A stretch of 23,523 nt of DNA from Acetobacteraceae bacterium (lineage in GTDB: Bacteria > Pseudomonadota > Alphaproteobacteria > Acetobacterales > Acetobacteraceae), in the NCBI GenBank assembly GCA_947476855.1, contig CANJSR010000017.1:1-23523 (forward strand), given 5' to 3'. The position numbers and the translations under genes are program-made. Under the pieces are notes generated by a model, which had not been told where the DNA came from, ran no database searches, and saw nothing but the letters and a program-made list of their open reading frames with translations. How positions within the stretch are numbered: position 1 is the first letter of the stretch; the number at the start of each line of letters is the position of its first letter. This document shows, piece after piece, positions 15,915 through 22,089 of this stretch.

Positions 15915-16712
15915 TCAGCCTGTCCGGCGCGCCCGCTTGCGGACCGCGTTCATGCCGAGCAGACCGGTCAGCAGCAGGATGACGCTCGCCGGTTCGGGTA
16001 CCGACCAGTGGGCGGTGTAGTCGTTCACCACCGCGTCGGTGATGGCCGGGTCCCCGAAATTATAAGCCTGCATCAGCACCCGATCCATGTCGGTCGAACC
16101 GTTGATGGTGCTATCGGTGTACGCGACCGCCCAGTTCACCGAGTAGACGAAGCTGTCGCCGGTAAAGGCGATCTGCAGGGTGTTCCAGTCGTCGTAGGCG
16201 ACGGACGCACCCAGATCGACCCAGCCGCCCGAGACATTGGAATCCCAAACCCGGAAGCGCGGCGCGCCGCCATAGTTGGTGAAACCGATGATCGGATAGT
16301 CGGTCACCGCGGTTCCGTCCGACATCACCGCCCACATGTCGGTGCGACGGGAGCCGTTGAGCGCGTCACCCCAGCTTGTGGGGATGAACAGATCGGCCGT
16401 CAGTGTCGATCCCACGCCGCCGGCCAGGTCATAGCCGCGCCCCTGCGTGTTGTAGAATGACGAGGCAAAGGCTCCGCCCCGGTTTGCCACGTTGCCGGAG
16501 GCGGCGATGGCGATGCCCAGGACGTCCGACCGGTTCTGAAACGGCCCCACGTTGGAGAAGCCGGCCGGATCGTAGCGATCGACCGTCCAACCCGTTGGCA
16601 GGGTCGCGTAGTTGGGCATCATCTCGGTCGCCGATGCCGGGGAGGCGATACCGATGGCACCGAGCGATATTGTTGCGGTAAGAATACAAGTTGCGAACAC
16701 CCGCATGTTCAT
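15915..16712 (-). CDS. PEP-CTERM sorting-domain secreted protein
   Basis: The 265-residue protein has a signal peptide (about 1-28, ending ASPASA) and a C-terminal PEP-CTERM module at 238-265: VPEP, a hydrophobic helix (ASVILLLTGLLGMNAV) and a basic tail RKRARR. Such modules are recognised by exosortase, which anchors or releases the protein at the cell surface, usually with exopolysaccharide. The body is rich in Asp, Gly, Asn, Ser and aromatics (WAVMSDGTAVTDYP, GGAPRFRVWDSN, WNTLQIAFTG), reading as a beta-sandwich of lectin or laminin-G type, but I do not recognise a named family. AAAGGAG at 16719-16725, 6 nt before ATG 16712, and the signal peptide fix the start; the frame's upstream extension to 17159 is non-coding in character. 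No exosortase gene is in the window. Confidence 0.9.
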   Translation of the reverse strand: MNMRVFATCILTATISLGAIGIASPASATEMMPNYATLPTGWTVDRYDPAGFSNVGPFQNRSDVLGIAIAASGNVANRGGAFASSFYNTQGRGYDLAGGVGSTLTADLFIPTSWGDALNGSRRTDMWAVMSDGTAVTDYPIIGFTNYGGAPRFRVWDSNVSGGWVDLGASVAYDDWNTLQIAFTGDSFVYSVNWAVAYTDSTINGSTDMDRVLMQAYNFGDPAITDAVVNDYTAHWSVPEPASVILLLTGLLGMNAVRKRARRTG

Positions 16713-16803
16713 TTCCTTCTCCTTTGACTTCAAATTCTGGCCGTTTTTGATTTTTGCCGAGCTTTCTGCTCGATTTGTCGCGATCCGAACCGAGTCAATC
16801 CAA

Positions 16804-16819
16804 TGCAAAATTCGTACCC
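16804..16819 (-). promoter_or_regulatory. Candidate sigma-54 (RpoN) promoter of the PEP-CTERM gene
   Basis: The minus strand reads GGGTACGAATTTTGCA against the RpoN consensus TGGCACGNNNNTTGCA. The -24 GG and -12 GC are exactly 10 nt apart, ACG and TTGCA match, and only two consensus positions differ. The implied start near 16793 leaves a ~80-nt AT-rich leader before ATG 16712. PEP-CTERM genes in other Proteobacteria are known to be controlled by RpoN with the PrsK/PrsR system. Confidence 0.55.
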
Positions 16820-16881
16820 AAACAGATAAATCAAGTAAAACAATCGGTAGCGGCGCCGGCCCCATCAGTGTGCAACCAAGT

Positions 16882-16898
16882 TGTAAGGTTTTCCGACA
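16882..16898. promoter_or_regulatory. Imperfect dyad, candidate enhancer-binding site upstream of the sigma-54 element
   Basis: TGTAAGGTTTTCCGACA has half-site symmetry (TGT at the left end, ACA at the right, with G/C pairing inside) and lies about 63 bp upstream of the -24 element, a usual distance for a sigma-54 activator site. The binding protein is not in the window. Confidence 0.35.
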
Positions 16899-17066
16899 CC
16901 GTACCCCTGCCCATTTTACACCAGGCGAGCGCATGGCGGTCGCGGACACGGCCGGCCGGGCGGCCCTATGACCGCCAGGGCACGGAACGGACATCGATTT
17001 GAAGAAGGCCCGCCAGCGCGGACGAGTGCAGCGCGGAAGCGGGTTCAACCGGCGCGCAAGGCGGTC

Positions 17067-17119
17067 TCTTCCCTCTCCCAACGCCCGCCCCAGCGGGACG
17101 GCGCGTCCGGAGAGGGAGG
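17067..17119 (-). terminator. Compound hairpin downstream of the LivK-type gene
   Basis: CCCTCTCC (17071-17078) pairs with GGAGAGGG (17109-17116), with further partial pairing outside. Nested inside is CCCGC (17084-17088) with GCGGG (17093-17097). It lies just beyond the stop at 17128 on the minus strand. No U-tract follows. Confidence 0.45.
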
Positions 17120-17127
17120 TCGCGGGA

Positions 17128-18342
17128 TCAGCCCTTCTTGGCGACCAGCGGGCAGTCACCCTTGTCGAGCGGGCGGATCACCTCGTCGGCCGGGATCTGG
17201 GCCAGGATCTTGTAGAAGTCCCAGGGGCCCTTCGACTCCTCGGGGGTCTTCACCTGCACCAGCCAGGCGTCGCGGCTCAGGCGGCCGTCTTCGCGGATCT
17301 TGCCGTTCTTCACGACCATGTCGTTGACCGGCATTTCCTTCATCTTCTTGACGACGGCCTTGGCTTCGTCCGTGCCGGCGGCCTGGATCGCCTTCAGGTA
17401 GTGCATCGTGGCGCCGTAGTCGGACAGATGGATGAAGTTCGGCGGCGTGCCGTGCCGTTCCATGAACCGCTTGGAGAAGGCGCGGGTTTCGTCGTTCAGG
17501 TCCCAGTAGCCGAAGTCGGTCACGACCAGCCCGCCCGCGGCCTTCAGGCCGAGCGAACGGAAGTCGTGGATGACGGCGAGCAAGGCGGCGAGGCGGGTGC
17601 CGCCGCGGGTGACGCCGAACTCGGCGGCCTGCTTGACGCTGTTGATGAAGTCACCGCCAGCGTTGGCCAGGCCGATCACCTTGGCGCCGGAGCCCTGGGC
17701 CTGCAGCAGGAAGGCCGAGAAGTCGGAGTTGTTGATCGGCACCCGCGAACCGCCCAGCACCTTGCCGCCGGCTTCCTTGACGAAGCCCGCGGTGTCCCGT
17801 TCCAGCGCATGGCCGAACGCATAGTCGGCCGTCAGGAAGTACCAGGAATCGCCGCCCTGCTTCACCACCGCCTTGCCGGTGCCGGCGGCCAGCGCATAGG
17901 TGTCATAGGTCCAGCCGATGCCGGTCGCGGAGCAGGCCTTGCCGGTGAAGTCGGAGGTGGCGGCGGCGGTGTTCAGCACCACGCGGTTCTTGTCACGCGC
18001 CACGCCCTGGGTCGCCAGCGCCACGGCCGAATTGGCGACCGAGGTGATGACGTCGACCTTTTCCTCGTCGATCCACTTGCGGGAGACGGAGGCGGCGACG
18101 TCCGCCTTGTTCTGGTGATCGGCGGCCACGACCTCGATCTTCTTGCCCAGCACGGTGCCGCCGAAATCCTCGACCGCCATCTGCGTCGCGGTGACGGTGC
18201 CCTTGCCGGTATTGTCGGAATACAGGCCGGTCAGGTCGGTCAGGATGCCAATCTTGACCACGTCGTCGGATACTTGGGCCCGGGCGGGCGTGACGACAGC
18301 GAGCGCCGCGGCAAGCATGCCGGCGAGAGGATAATGCTTCAC
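17128..18342 (-). CDS. Branched-chain amino-acid-type ABC transporter substrate-binding protein (LivK-like), GTG start
   Basis: The 404-residue protein has a signal peptide (1-22, ending TPARA before Gln-Val) and the type I periplasmic-binding fold of the LivJ/LivK group: VVKIGILTDLTGLYSD near 28-43, GTVTATQMAVEDFGG, DHQNKADVAASVSRKWIDEEKVDVI and LNTAAATSDFTG, followed by the C-terminal lobe. Such proteins bind amino acids, amides, urea or aromatic acids in the periplasm and deliver them to an ABC importer. The first codon is GTG (18340-18342), with GGGAG at 18352-18356, 9 nt upstream. No permease or ATPase gene is nearby, so it is an orphan receptor; ligand unknown. Two cysteines (in KACSATG and GDCPLV) could form a disulfide. 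Confidence 0.92.
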   Translation of the reverse strand: MKHYPLAGMLAAALAVVTPARAQVSDDVVKIGILTDLTGLYSDNTGKGTVTATQMAVEDFGGTVLGKKIEVVAADHQNKADVAASVSRKWIDEEKVDVITSVANSAVALATQGVARDKNRVVLNTAAATSDFTGKACSATGIGWTYDTYALAAGTGKAVVKQGGDSWYFLTADYAFGHALERDTAGFVKEAGGKVLGGSRVPINNSDFSAFLLQAQGSGAKVIGLANAGGDFINSVKQAAEFGVTRGGTRLAALLAVIHDFRSLGLKAAGGLVVTDFGYWDLNDETRAFSKRFMERHGTPPNFIHLSDYGATMHYLKAIQAAGTDEAKAVVKKMKEMPVNDMVVKNGKIREDGRLSRDAWLVQVKTPEESKGPWDFYKILAQIPADEVIRPLDKGDCPLVAKKG

Positions 18343-18392
18343 GTTTCAGGTCTCCCAGATCACCCCGTCCGGAGAATGGCGGGGGCGTCCGC

Positions 18393-18421
18393 AATCTGCC
18401 GACCCGCCGCCGGGGGGTCAA
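18393..18421 (-). promoter_or_regulatory. Possible sigma-70-type promoter for the LivK-type gene, overlapping a hairpin
   Basis: On the minus strand TTGACC (18416-18421) is followed after 17 nt by CAGATT (18393-18398), placing a start near 18387. The spacer holds a GACCC/GGGTC stem, which could also terminate transcription from the upstream sensor operon. The -10 match is weak (3 of 6). Confidence 0.3.
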
Positions 18422-18443
18422 TCACGCTTGTTGAATGACAATG

Positions 18444-18914
18444 TCACGGTGGCAAATGTCGCTCGGCTTCCGGACGAGCCTTCAGTGCCTTGCCTTCCCG
18501 GGTCAGGATTTTGGCCACCCGTTCGGCCGGAAAGCCCAGGTCGAGCAGGCCCGGGCCGGGGTTCGCGACCTCTCGGTAATCGGCAATCAGGCCGTCGCGG
18601 ATGGTCATGATCGACACGCCCTCGAACATCGCCCGCCGGCCCTCGGCGCCGGCCAGTTTCGAAGTAAAGCTGAAGACGTAGCGGGCGTACAGGGTCGTGC
18701 CGTCGAACACCGGCTGGTGCATGTCCCAGCGGAAGTCGCGCGCGTCGCGGTGAAACCAGTCGGTCAGCATCGCGGCGATCCGCGCCCGTCCCTGGAACGC
18801 GCCGTAGAAGACGTCATGGTAGACGCTATCCTCGGCAAACAGGGTGGCGAAGGCGGCGCCGTCGCCGGCTTCGACGTGCCGGCAGAACGCGGTCAGAAGG
18901 GCGGTCGGGTTCAT
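18444..18914 (-). CDS. SnoaL-like / NTF2-fold protein, coupled to the sensor kinase
   Basis: The 156-residue protein reads as a SnoaL-like polyketide-cyclase or ketosteroid-isomerase-fold domain: an N-terminal helix ALLTAFCRHVEAGDGAAFA, LFAEDSVYHDVFYGAFQGRARIAAML, then strands RWDMHQPVFDGTTLYARYVFSF and FEGVSIMTIRDGLIADYREV. This GxGxI-xxM...Y-H-D pattern is common in small proteins whose activity is rarely known. There is no signal peptide. ATG 18914 overlaps the kinase stop (TGA 18913-18911), and GGAGG at 18920-18924 lies 5 nt upstream; an in-frame ATG at 18926 is disfavoured because this Shine-Dalgarno sits between the two. It is the last gene of the regulator-kinase operon, so it should be made with the kinase. 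A catalytic or ligand-binding role in the response is inferred. Confidence 0.85.
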   Translation of the reverse strand: MNPTALLTAFCRHVEAGDGAAFATLFAEDSVYHDVFYGAFQGRARIAAMLTDWFHRDARDFRWDMHQPVFDGTTLYARYVFSFTSKLAGAEGRRAMFEGVSIMTIRDGLIADYREVANPGPGLLDLGFPAERVAKILTREGKALKARPEAERHLPP

Positions 18915-20452
18915 GATTTCCTCCATCCCCGAACGCTGCCCGCGGGGCGGCTGTCTGTCCAGGAGGCCGACCGGGGCAGCGACAGCACCGCGCGCAGCCC
19001 GCCCTCCGGCCGGTTGGTCAGGGTGATGGCGCCGTGATGCGCCTCGGCGATCGCCTGCGCGATGGCCAGGCCCAAGCCCGAGCCTCCGGTTTCCCGGCTG
19101 CGCGACTGTTCCAGGCGGTGGAAGGGTTCGAACACCTTCAGCAGTTCCGCCTCGGGGATCCCTGGCCCGTCGTCGTCGATCACGATGCGCGCGGCCTGGG
19201 GTGTGGCTTCCAGGGAAACCCTGGCCGTCGTCCCGTACTTGATCGCGTTTTCGATCAGGTTGGTGACGACGCGACGCAGGCCGCCGGGCTGGCATTCCAG
19301 CACCAGCGGATCGGCCGGCCGCATCCCGACCGGCATCCCGGCGTCTTCCATGTCATCGACGATCGAGGCCAGCAGGGCGGAGAGGTCGGTGGGCCGCCAG
19401 ATCTCGGGCGCGGTGGTGTCGCGGGCGTATTTCAGGGTCGCGTCGATCATCCCATCCAGCGTGTCGATGCTGGCGAGCATCTTCTCCCGGTCCTCGGAAT
19501 CGGGCTGCGCCTCGATCCGCAGGCGCAGCAGGGTGAGCGGCGTCCTCAGGTCGTGCGACAGGGCGGCCAGCATCGTGGTCCGGTTCGTCAGCAGCCGTTG
19601 CAGGCGCGCTTGCAGGTCGTTGAAGGCATGGGCCGCCTGGCGCATCTCCCGCGTTCCGGCCTCGGCGATCGGGGGGGCGTTGACGTTGCGTCCCAGCCGT
19701 TCGGCGGCATGGGTGACGACGCCCAGGGGCGCGGTCACCCGGCGGACGGCCCAGATGCAGGCGAGGATGACGATCACCGCCATGATCCCCATGGCGATCA
19801 CGAACTGCCAGGAGATCGCGGGCCGGACATCGGGCAGGCCGAGGGAGAAGGTCAGCCACTGTCCGTCGGTGAGTTGGATGGTCACCAGCAGTCGGCGCCA
19901 CAGCCCTGGCCCCGGCGGGCCAGGCATGCCCGGTCCATGCATGCCCGGCGCGTACAGGGACGGCGCGTGCATGGACGGGCGAAGCTGCATCGCGGGGTCC
20001 GGCGGATCGATGTCCCGCATGTCCGGTGGCGGTTGGCGGGGCGCCTTGAGCTGCGCGGCCCCGTTCGGCGGCCGCCGCGGCTTGGCGACGATCACCTGCA
20101 TCCGTTCGGCGAGCCCATCGGGCAACTGGTCGAGCAGATAGTCCCGGATCGGCAGATCGGTGGGGTCCGCCGGTTCGGCCTGGACCGCGGGGGGACGCGG
20201 ACCAATGGCGATCCGCAGCCTCGGGTCGGTCGCCGCGGCGATCAGCCGGTCGCGCCAGTCCGGCGGTGCCTCGTCGATCAGCCGCGCGAGGTTGGCGATG
20301 CGCTGGGCCGCCGCGTAGCCGCCGATCGCCCGCACCGCCTTGGTGCGGTCGGAGGTGTAGATCCAGGCGGCGATCAGATGCGACGCGACCAACCCCGCCA
20401 GCAGGATCAGGATCATCTGGCTGATCAGGGTGTTCGGCCGGAAACGGCTCAT
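18911..20452 (-). CDS. EnvZ-like sensor histidine kinase with Met/His/Pro-rich periplasmic tract
   Basis: The 513-residue protein has TM1 (~11-32), a periplasmic domain (~35-212), TM2 (~214-236), HAMP (~237-290), the H-box ALSHDLRTPLTLLRLR with His300, N-box NLIENAIKYG, G1 DDDGPGIPE and G2 SGLGLAIAQ. All the catalytic boxes are intact, and the H-box matches the EnvZ/RstB type. Residues 154-183 of the periplasmic domain form a Met/His/Pro/Gly-rich tract (PSMHAP, APGMHGPGMPGPPGPG), and 127-153 is Pro/Lys-rich. This region is likely disordered and could bind Cu, Ag or another soft metal; this is inference. ATG 20452 overlaps the regulator's TGA (20451-20449), with no clear Shine-Dalgarno, implying coupling. 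Confidence 0.93.
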   Translation of the reverse strand: MSRFRPNTLISQMILILLAGLVASHLIAAWIYTSDRTKAVRAIGGYAAAQRIANLARLIDEAPPDWRDRLIAAATDPRLRIAIGPRPPAVQAEPADPTDLPIRDYLLDQLPDGLAERMQVIVAKPRRPPNGAAQLKAPRQPPPDMRDIDPPDPAMQLRPSMHAPSLYAPGMHGPGMPGPPGPGLWRRLLVTIQLTDGQWLTFSLGLPDVRPAISWQFVIAMGIMAVIVILACIWAVRRVTAPLGVVTHAAERLGRNVNAPPIAEAGTREMRQAAHAFNDLQARLQRLLTNRTTMLAALSHDLRTPLTLLRLRIEAQPDSEDREKMLASIDTLDGMIDATLKYARDTTAPEIWRPTDLSALLASIVDDMEDAGMPVGMRPADPLVLECQPGGLRRVVTNLIENAIKYGTTARVSLEATPQAARIVIDDDGPGIPEAELLKVFEPFHRLEQSRSRETGGSGLGLAIAQAIAEAHHGAITLTNRPEGGLRAVLSLPRSASWTDSRPAGSVRGWRKS

Positions 20453-21171
20453 GCGGTTTCGACCGCCGGGGTGAACATGTAGCCGCCGCCCCAGATCGTC
20501 TTGATCAGCTTCGGGTCCGCCGCGTCCAGTTCCAGCTTGCGGCGCAGGCGGCTGACCTGGGTGTCGATGCTGCGGTCGAACGCCACCGCCGCCCGCCCGC
20601 GCGCCAGGTCCAGCAACTGCTCCCGGCTGAGCACCCGTTGCGGGCGCTCGACCAGGGCCAGCAGCAGGTCATATTCCCCGGTGCTGAGCGGCACGGTCAC
20701 CCCGTCGGCGCGCAGCAGGTCACGGCTTTCGGTGTCCAGCACCCAGCGGTCGAACTGATAGCGCCGCACCGCCGGGGGCTTGCCGGCGCGGGAGGGGTCG
20801 GAGGGACCCCGGCGCAGCACGGCGCGGATGCGGGCGATGAGTTCGCGGCTGCCGAAGGGCTTGGGCAGATAGTCGTCGGCGCCCATTTCCAGGCCGATGA
20901 CCTTGTCCACCTCCTCCCCCTTCGCCGTCAGCATGATGATCGGCACGTCGCTTTCCGCCCGGACGGCGCGACACAGTGAAAGCCCGTCCTCTCCCGGCAG
21001 CATCAGGTCGAGCAGGATCAGGTCGTAGCGCCCGTCGAGCCGGGCCTTGCGCATCGCCTTGCCGTCGGCGACCGCGGTCGCCCGAAAGCCCTCCCGCCCC
21101 AGGACGCGGGCGACGAGTTCGCGGATTTCGTGATGGTCGTCGACGATCAGGATGTGCGGGTTGGTGTTCAT
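20449..21171 (-). CDS. OmpR/PhoB-family response regulator
   Basis: The 240-residue protein has a receiver domain (1-~120) with acidic pair Asp11-Asp12 (LIVDDHHE), phospho-acceptor Asp55 (LLDLMLPGEDG), Thr82 in MLTAKG and Lys104 (PKPFGSRE), followed by a winged-helix DNA-binding domain ending TIWGGGYMFTP. The partner kinase follows with an ATGA overlap. ATG 21171 is chosen because MNTNPHILIVDD gives a normal regulator N-terminus; a longer frame to 21249 adds non-conserved residues. No Shine-Dalgarno precedes 21171: the upstream minus strand is pyrimidine-rich. Together with a candidate TACACT -10 box at 21214-21219 this leaves only a ~36-nt leader. It probably controls its own operon and the divergent Spy-like gene. 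Confidence 0.93.
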   Translation of the reverse strand: MNTNPHILIVDDHHEIRELVARVLGREGFRATAVADGKAMRKARLDGRYDLILLDLMLPGEDGLSLCRAVRAESDVPIIMLTAKGEEVDKVIGLEMGADDYLPKPFGSRELIARIRAVLRRGPSDPSRAGKPPAVRRYQFDRWVLDTESRDLLRADGVTVPLSTGEYDLLLALVERPQRVLSREQLLDLARGRAAVAFDRSIDTQVSRLRRKLELDAADPKLIKTIWGGGYMFTPAVETA

Positions 21172-21404
21172 GGCGGGAAGGTAGGCGGCCCGAGGCGGGA
21201 AGGGCGCGGAAAAAGTGTAGCAGTGTGTGGCCAGGGGGCGGGCTGACAAACCTTGTCACACTTTCGGGTGAATCCGACAAACCCTGGTCATGGTTGGCGC
21301 GCATAACCTCCTCGTCGGCACAAACGGCCCTCTCCTCCGGACAGGGTCAACCGGCACCGAAAGTCGGTCCCGTCGGGGCCGTTACGGAATACAGGAGTTT
21401 CACA
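21172..21404. promoter_or_regulatory. Divergent control region between response-regulator operon and Spy-like gene
   Basis: Two related sites stand 31 bp apart: TGACAAACCTTGTCA (21244-21258, a perfect 6-bp dyad with 3-nt centre) and CGACAAACCCTGGTCA (21275-21290). The first lies about 25 bp upstream of a minus-strand TACACT -10 candidate (21214-21219); the second overlaps the expected -35 of a plus-strand CATAAC -10 candidate (21302-21307). This fits activation of both promoters by the adjacent OmpR-type regulator. The ~90-nt plus leader is GC-rich with several short dyads. AGGAG at 21393-21397 serves the Spy-like gene. Confidence 0.5.
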
Positions 21405-21980
21405 ATGAGCATCATGACCCGCGCCCTCGCCGTTGCCGCCCTTACCGCCATGGTCGGCGGCGTGGGCTTCAGCGCCAACGCCCAGACCACCCCCGCCGCG
21501 CCGAGCGCCGCCCCGGCCGCTCAGGGCCAGATGGGTGGCCCGATGGGCGGACCCGGCGGCCGCATGCATGGCGGCCATCACGGCCACGCGATGGGTGACC
21601 CGGCCGAACACCTGGGCAAGCTGAAGACCGAGATCGGCATCACCGCGGCGCAGACCGCCGCGTGGGACGCCTATGCCAAGGTGGTGCAGGACACGGCCGC
21701 CAAGATGAAGGCGAGCCACGACGGCATGAACCGCCACGCCTTCATGGAGATGTCGACCGCCGACCGCCTCGCCACCCTGTTGAAGCGCCGGGACGCGCAG
21801 GAGCAGGCCCGGAACGCGGTGAAGACCGCGGCCGAGACGCTGCTGCCGACCCTGGACGACACGCAGAAGGTGCGGGCACTGATGTCGCTGCCGGGTCTCG
21901 CCGGCCCCGGACCGATGATGATGAAGCATCACGCGATGCGGAAAGGCCCGCCCACGGCCGCCCCGACCTCGGTGAACTGA
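21405..21980 (+). CDS. Spy/CpxP-family (LTXXQ) periplasmic protein, Met/His-rich
   Basis: The 191-residue protein has a signal peptide (1-26, ending SANA), then a Gly/Met/His-rich segment (41-64, with GRMHGGHHGHAMG), an LTXXQ-like motif ITAAQ (79-83) followed by long amphipathic helices (AAWDAYAKVVQDTAAKMKA and AEMLLP-type region), a second degenerate motif LDDTQ, and a C-terminal MMMKHHAM tract (171-178). Spy and CpxP are periplasmic chaperone-like helical dimers; the relative ZraP binds zinc. AGGAG 7 nt before ATG 21405 fixes the start. The gene is divergent from the response-regulator operon and has its own terminator, so it is probably a target of that system. Metal binding by the His/Met tracts is inferred. 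Confidence 0.88.
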   Translation: MSIMTRALAVAALTAMVGGVGFSANAQTTPAAPSAAPAAQGQMGGPMGGPGGRMHGGHHGHAMGDPAEHLGKLKTEIGITAAQTAAWDAYAKVVQDTAAKMKASHDGMNRHAFMEMSTADRLATLLKRRDAQEQARNAVKTAAETLLPTLDDTQKVRALMSLPGLAGPGPMMMKHHAMRKGPPTAAPTSVN

Positions 21981-21986
21981 CGACCC

Positions 21987-22017
21987 GGCCGGCCATGGCG
22001 ACATGGCCGGCCTTTTT
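21987..22017 (+). terminator. Rho-independent terminator of the Spy-like gene
   Basis: GGCCGGCCAT (21987-21996) and ATGGCCGGCC (22003-22012) form a perfect 10-bp stem with a GGCGAC loop, immediately followed by TTTTT (22013-22017), 6 nt after the stop codon. Confidence 0.93.
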
Positions 22018-22089
22018 CGTTACCCACCCTCGCGTCGCGTGGTCGTCTCTGGCAGTTTGCCGCCTCGCGGTTCCGCAGGAGATGACCCC

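Larger units (their letters stand above)
16713..17127. other. 415-bp intergenic region between the LivK-type and PEP-CTERM genes
   Basis: It contains no credible gene. 16720-16850 is an AT-rich island in a GC-rich window and holds the PEP-CTERM ribosome-binding site, leader and candidate sigma-54 promoter. 16860-16920 holds the dyad and a further TTTTACACC element. 16920-17060 is ordinary GC-rich sequence in which I see nothing. 17067-17119 holds the hairpin of the LivK-type gene. Confidence 0.7.

Noticed and set aside
16933..16971. A 12-codon open frame after the PEP-CTERM control region
   Set aside because: Too short, with no ribosome-binding site and no context to support it as a leader peptide.
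16713..17159. N-terminal extension of the PEP-CTERM gene
   Set aside because: The segment is AT-rich regulatory DNA; the signal peptide and AAAGGAG both place the start at 16712.
22003..22089. N-terminal extension of the M20 gene
   Set aside because: It begins inside the preceding terminator stem and U-tract; AGGAG precedes ATG 22090 at normal spacing.
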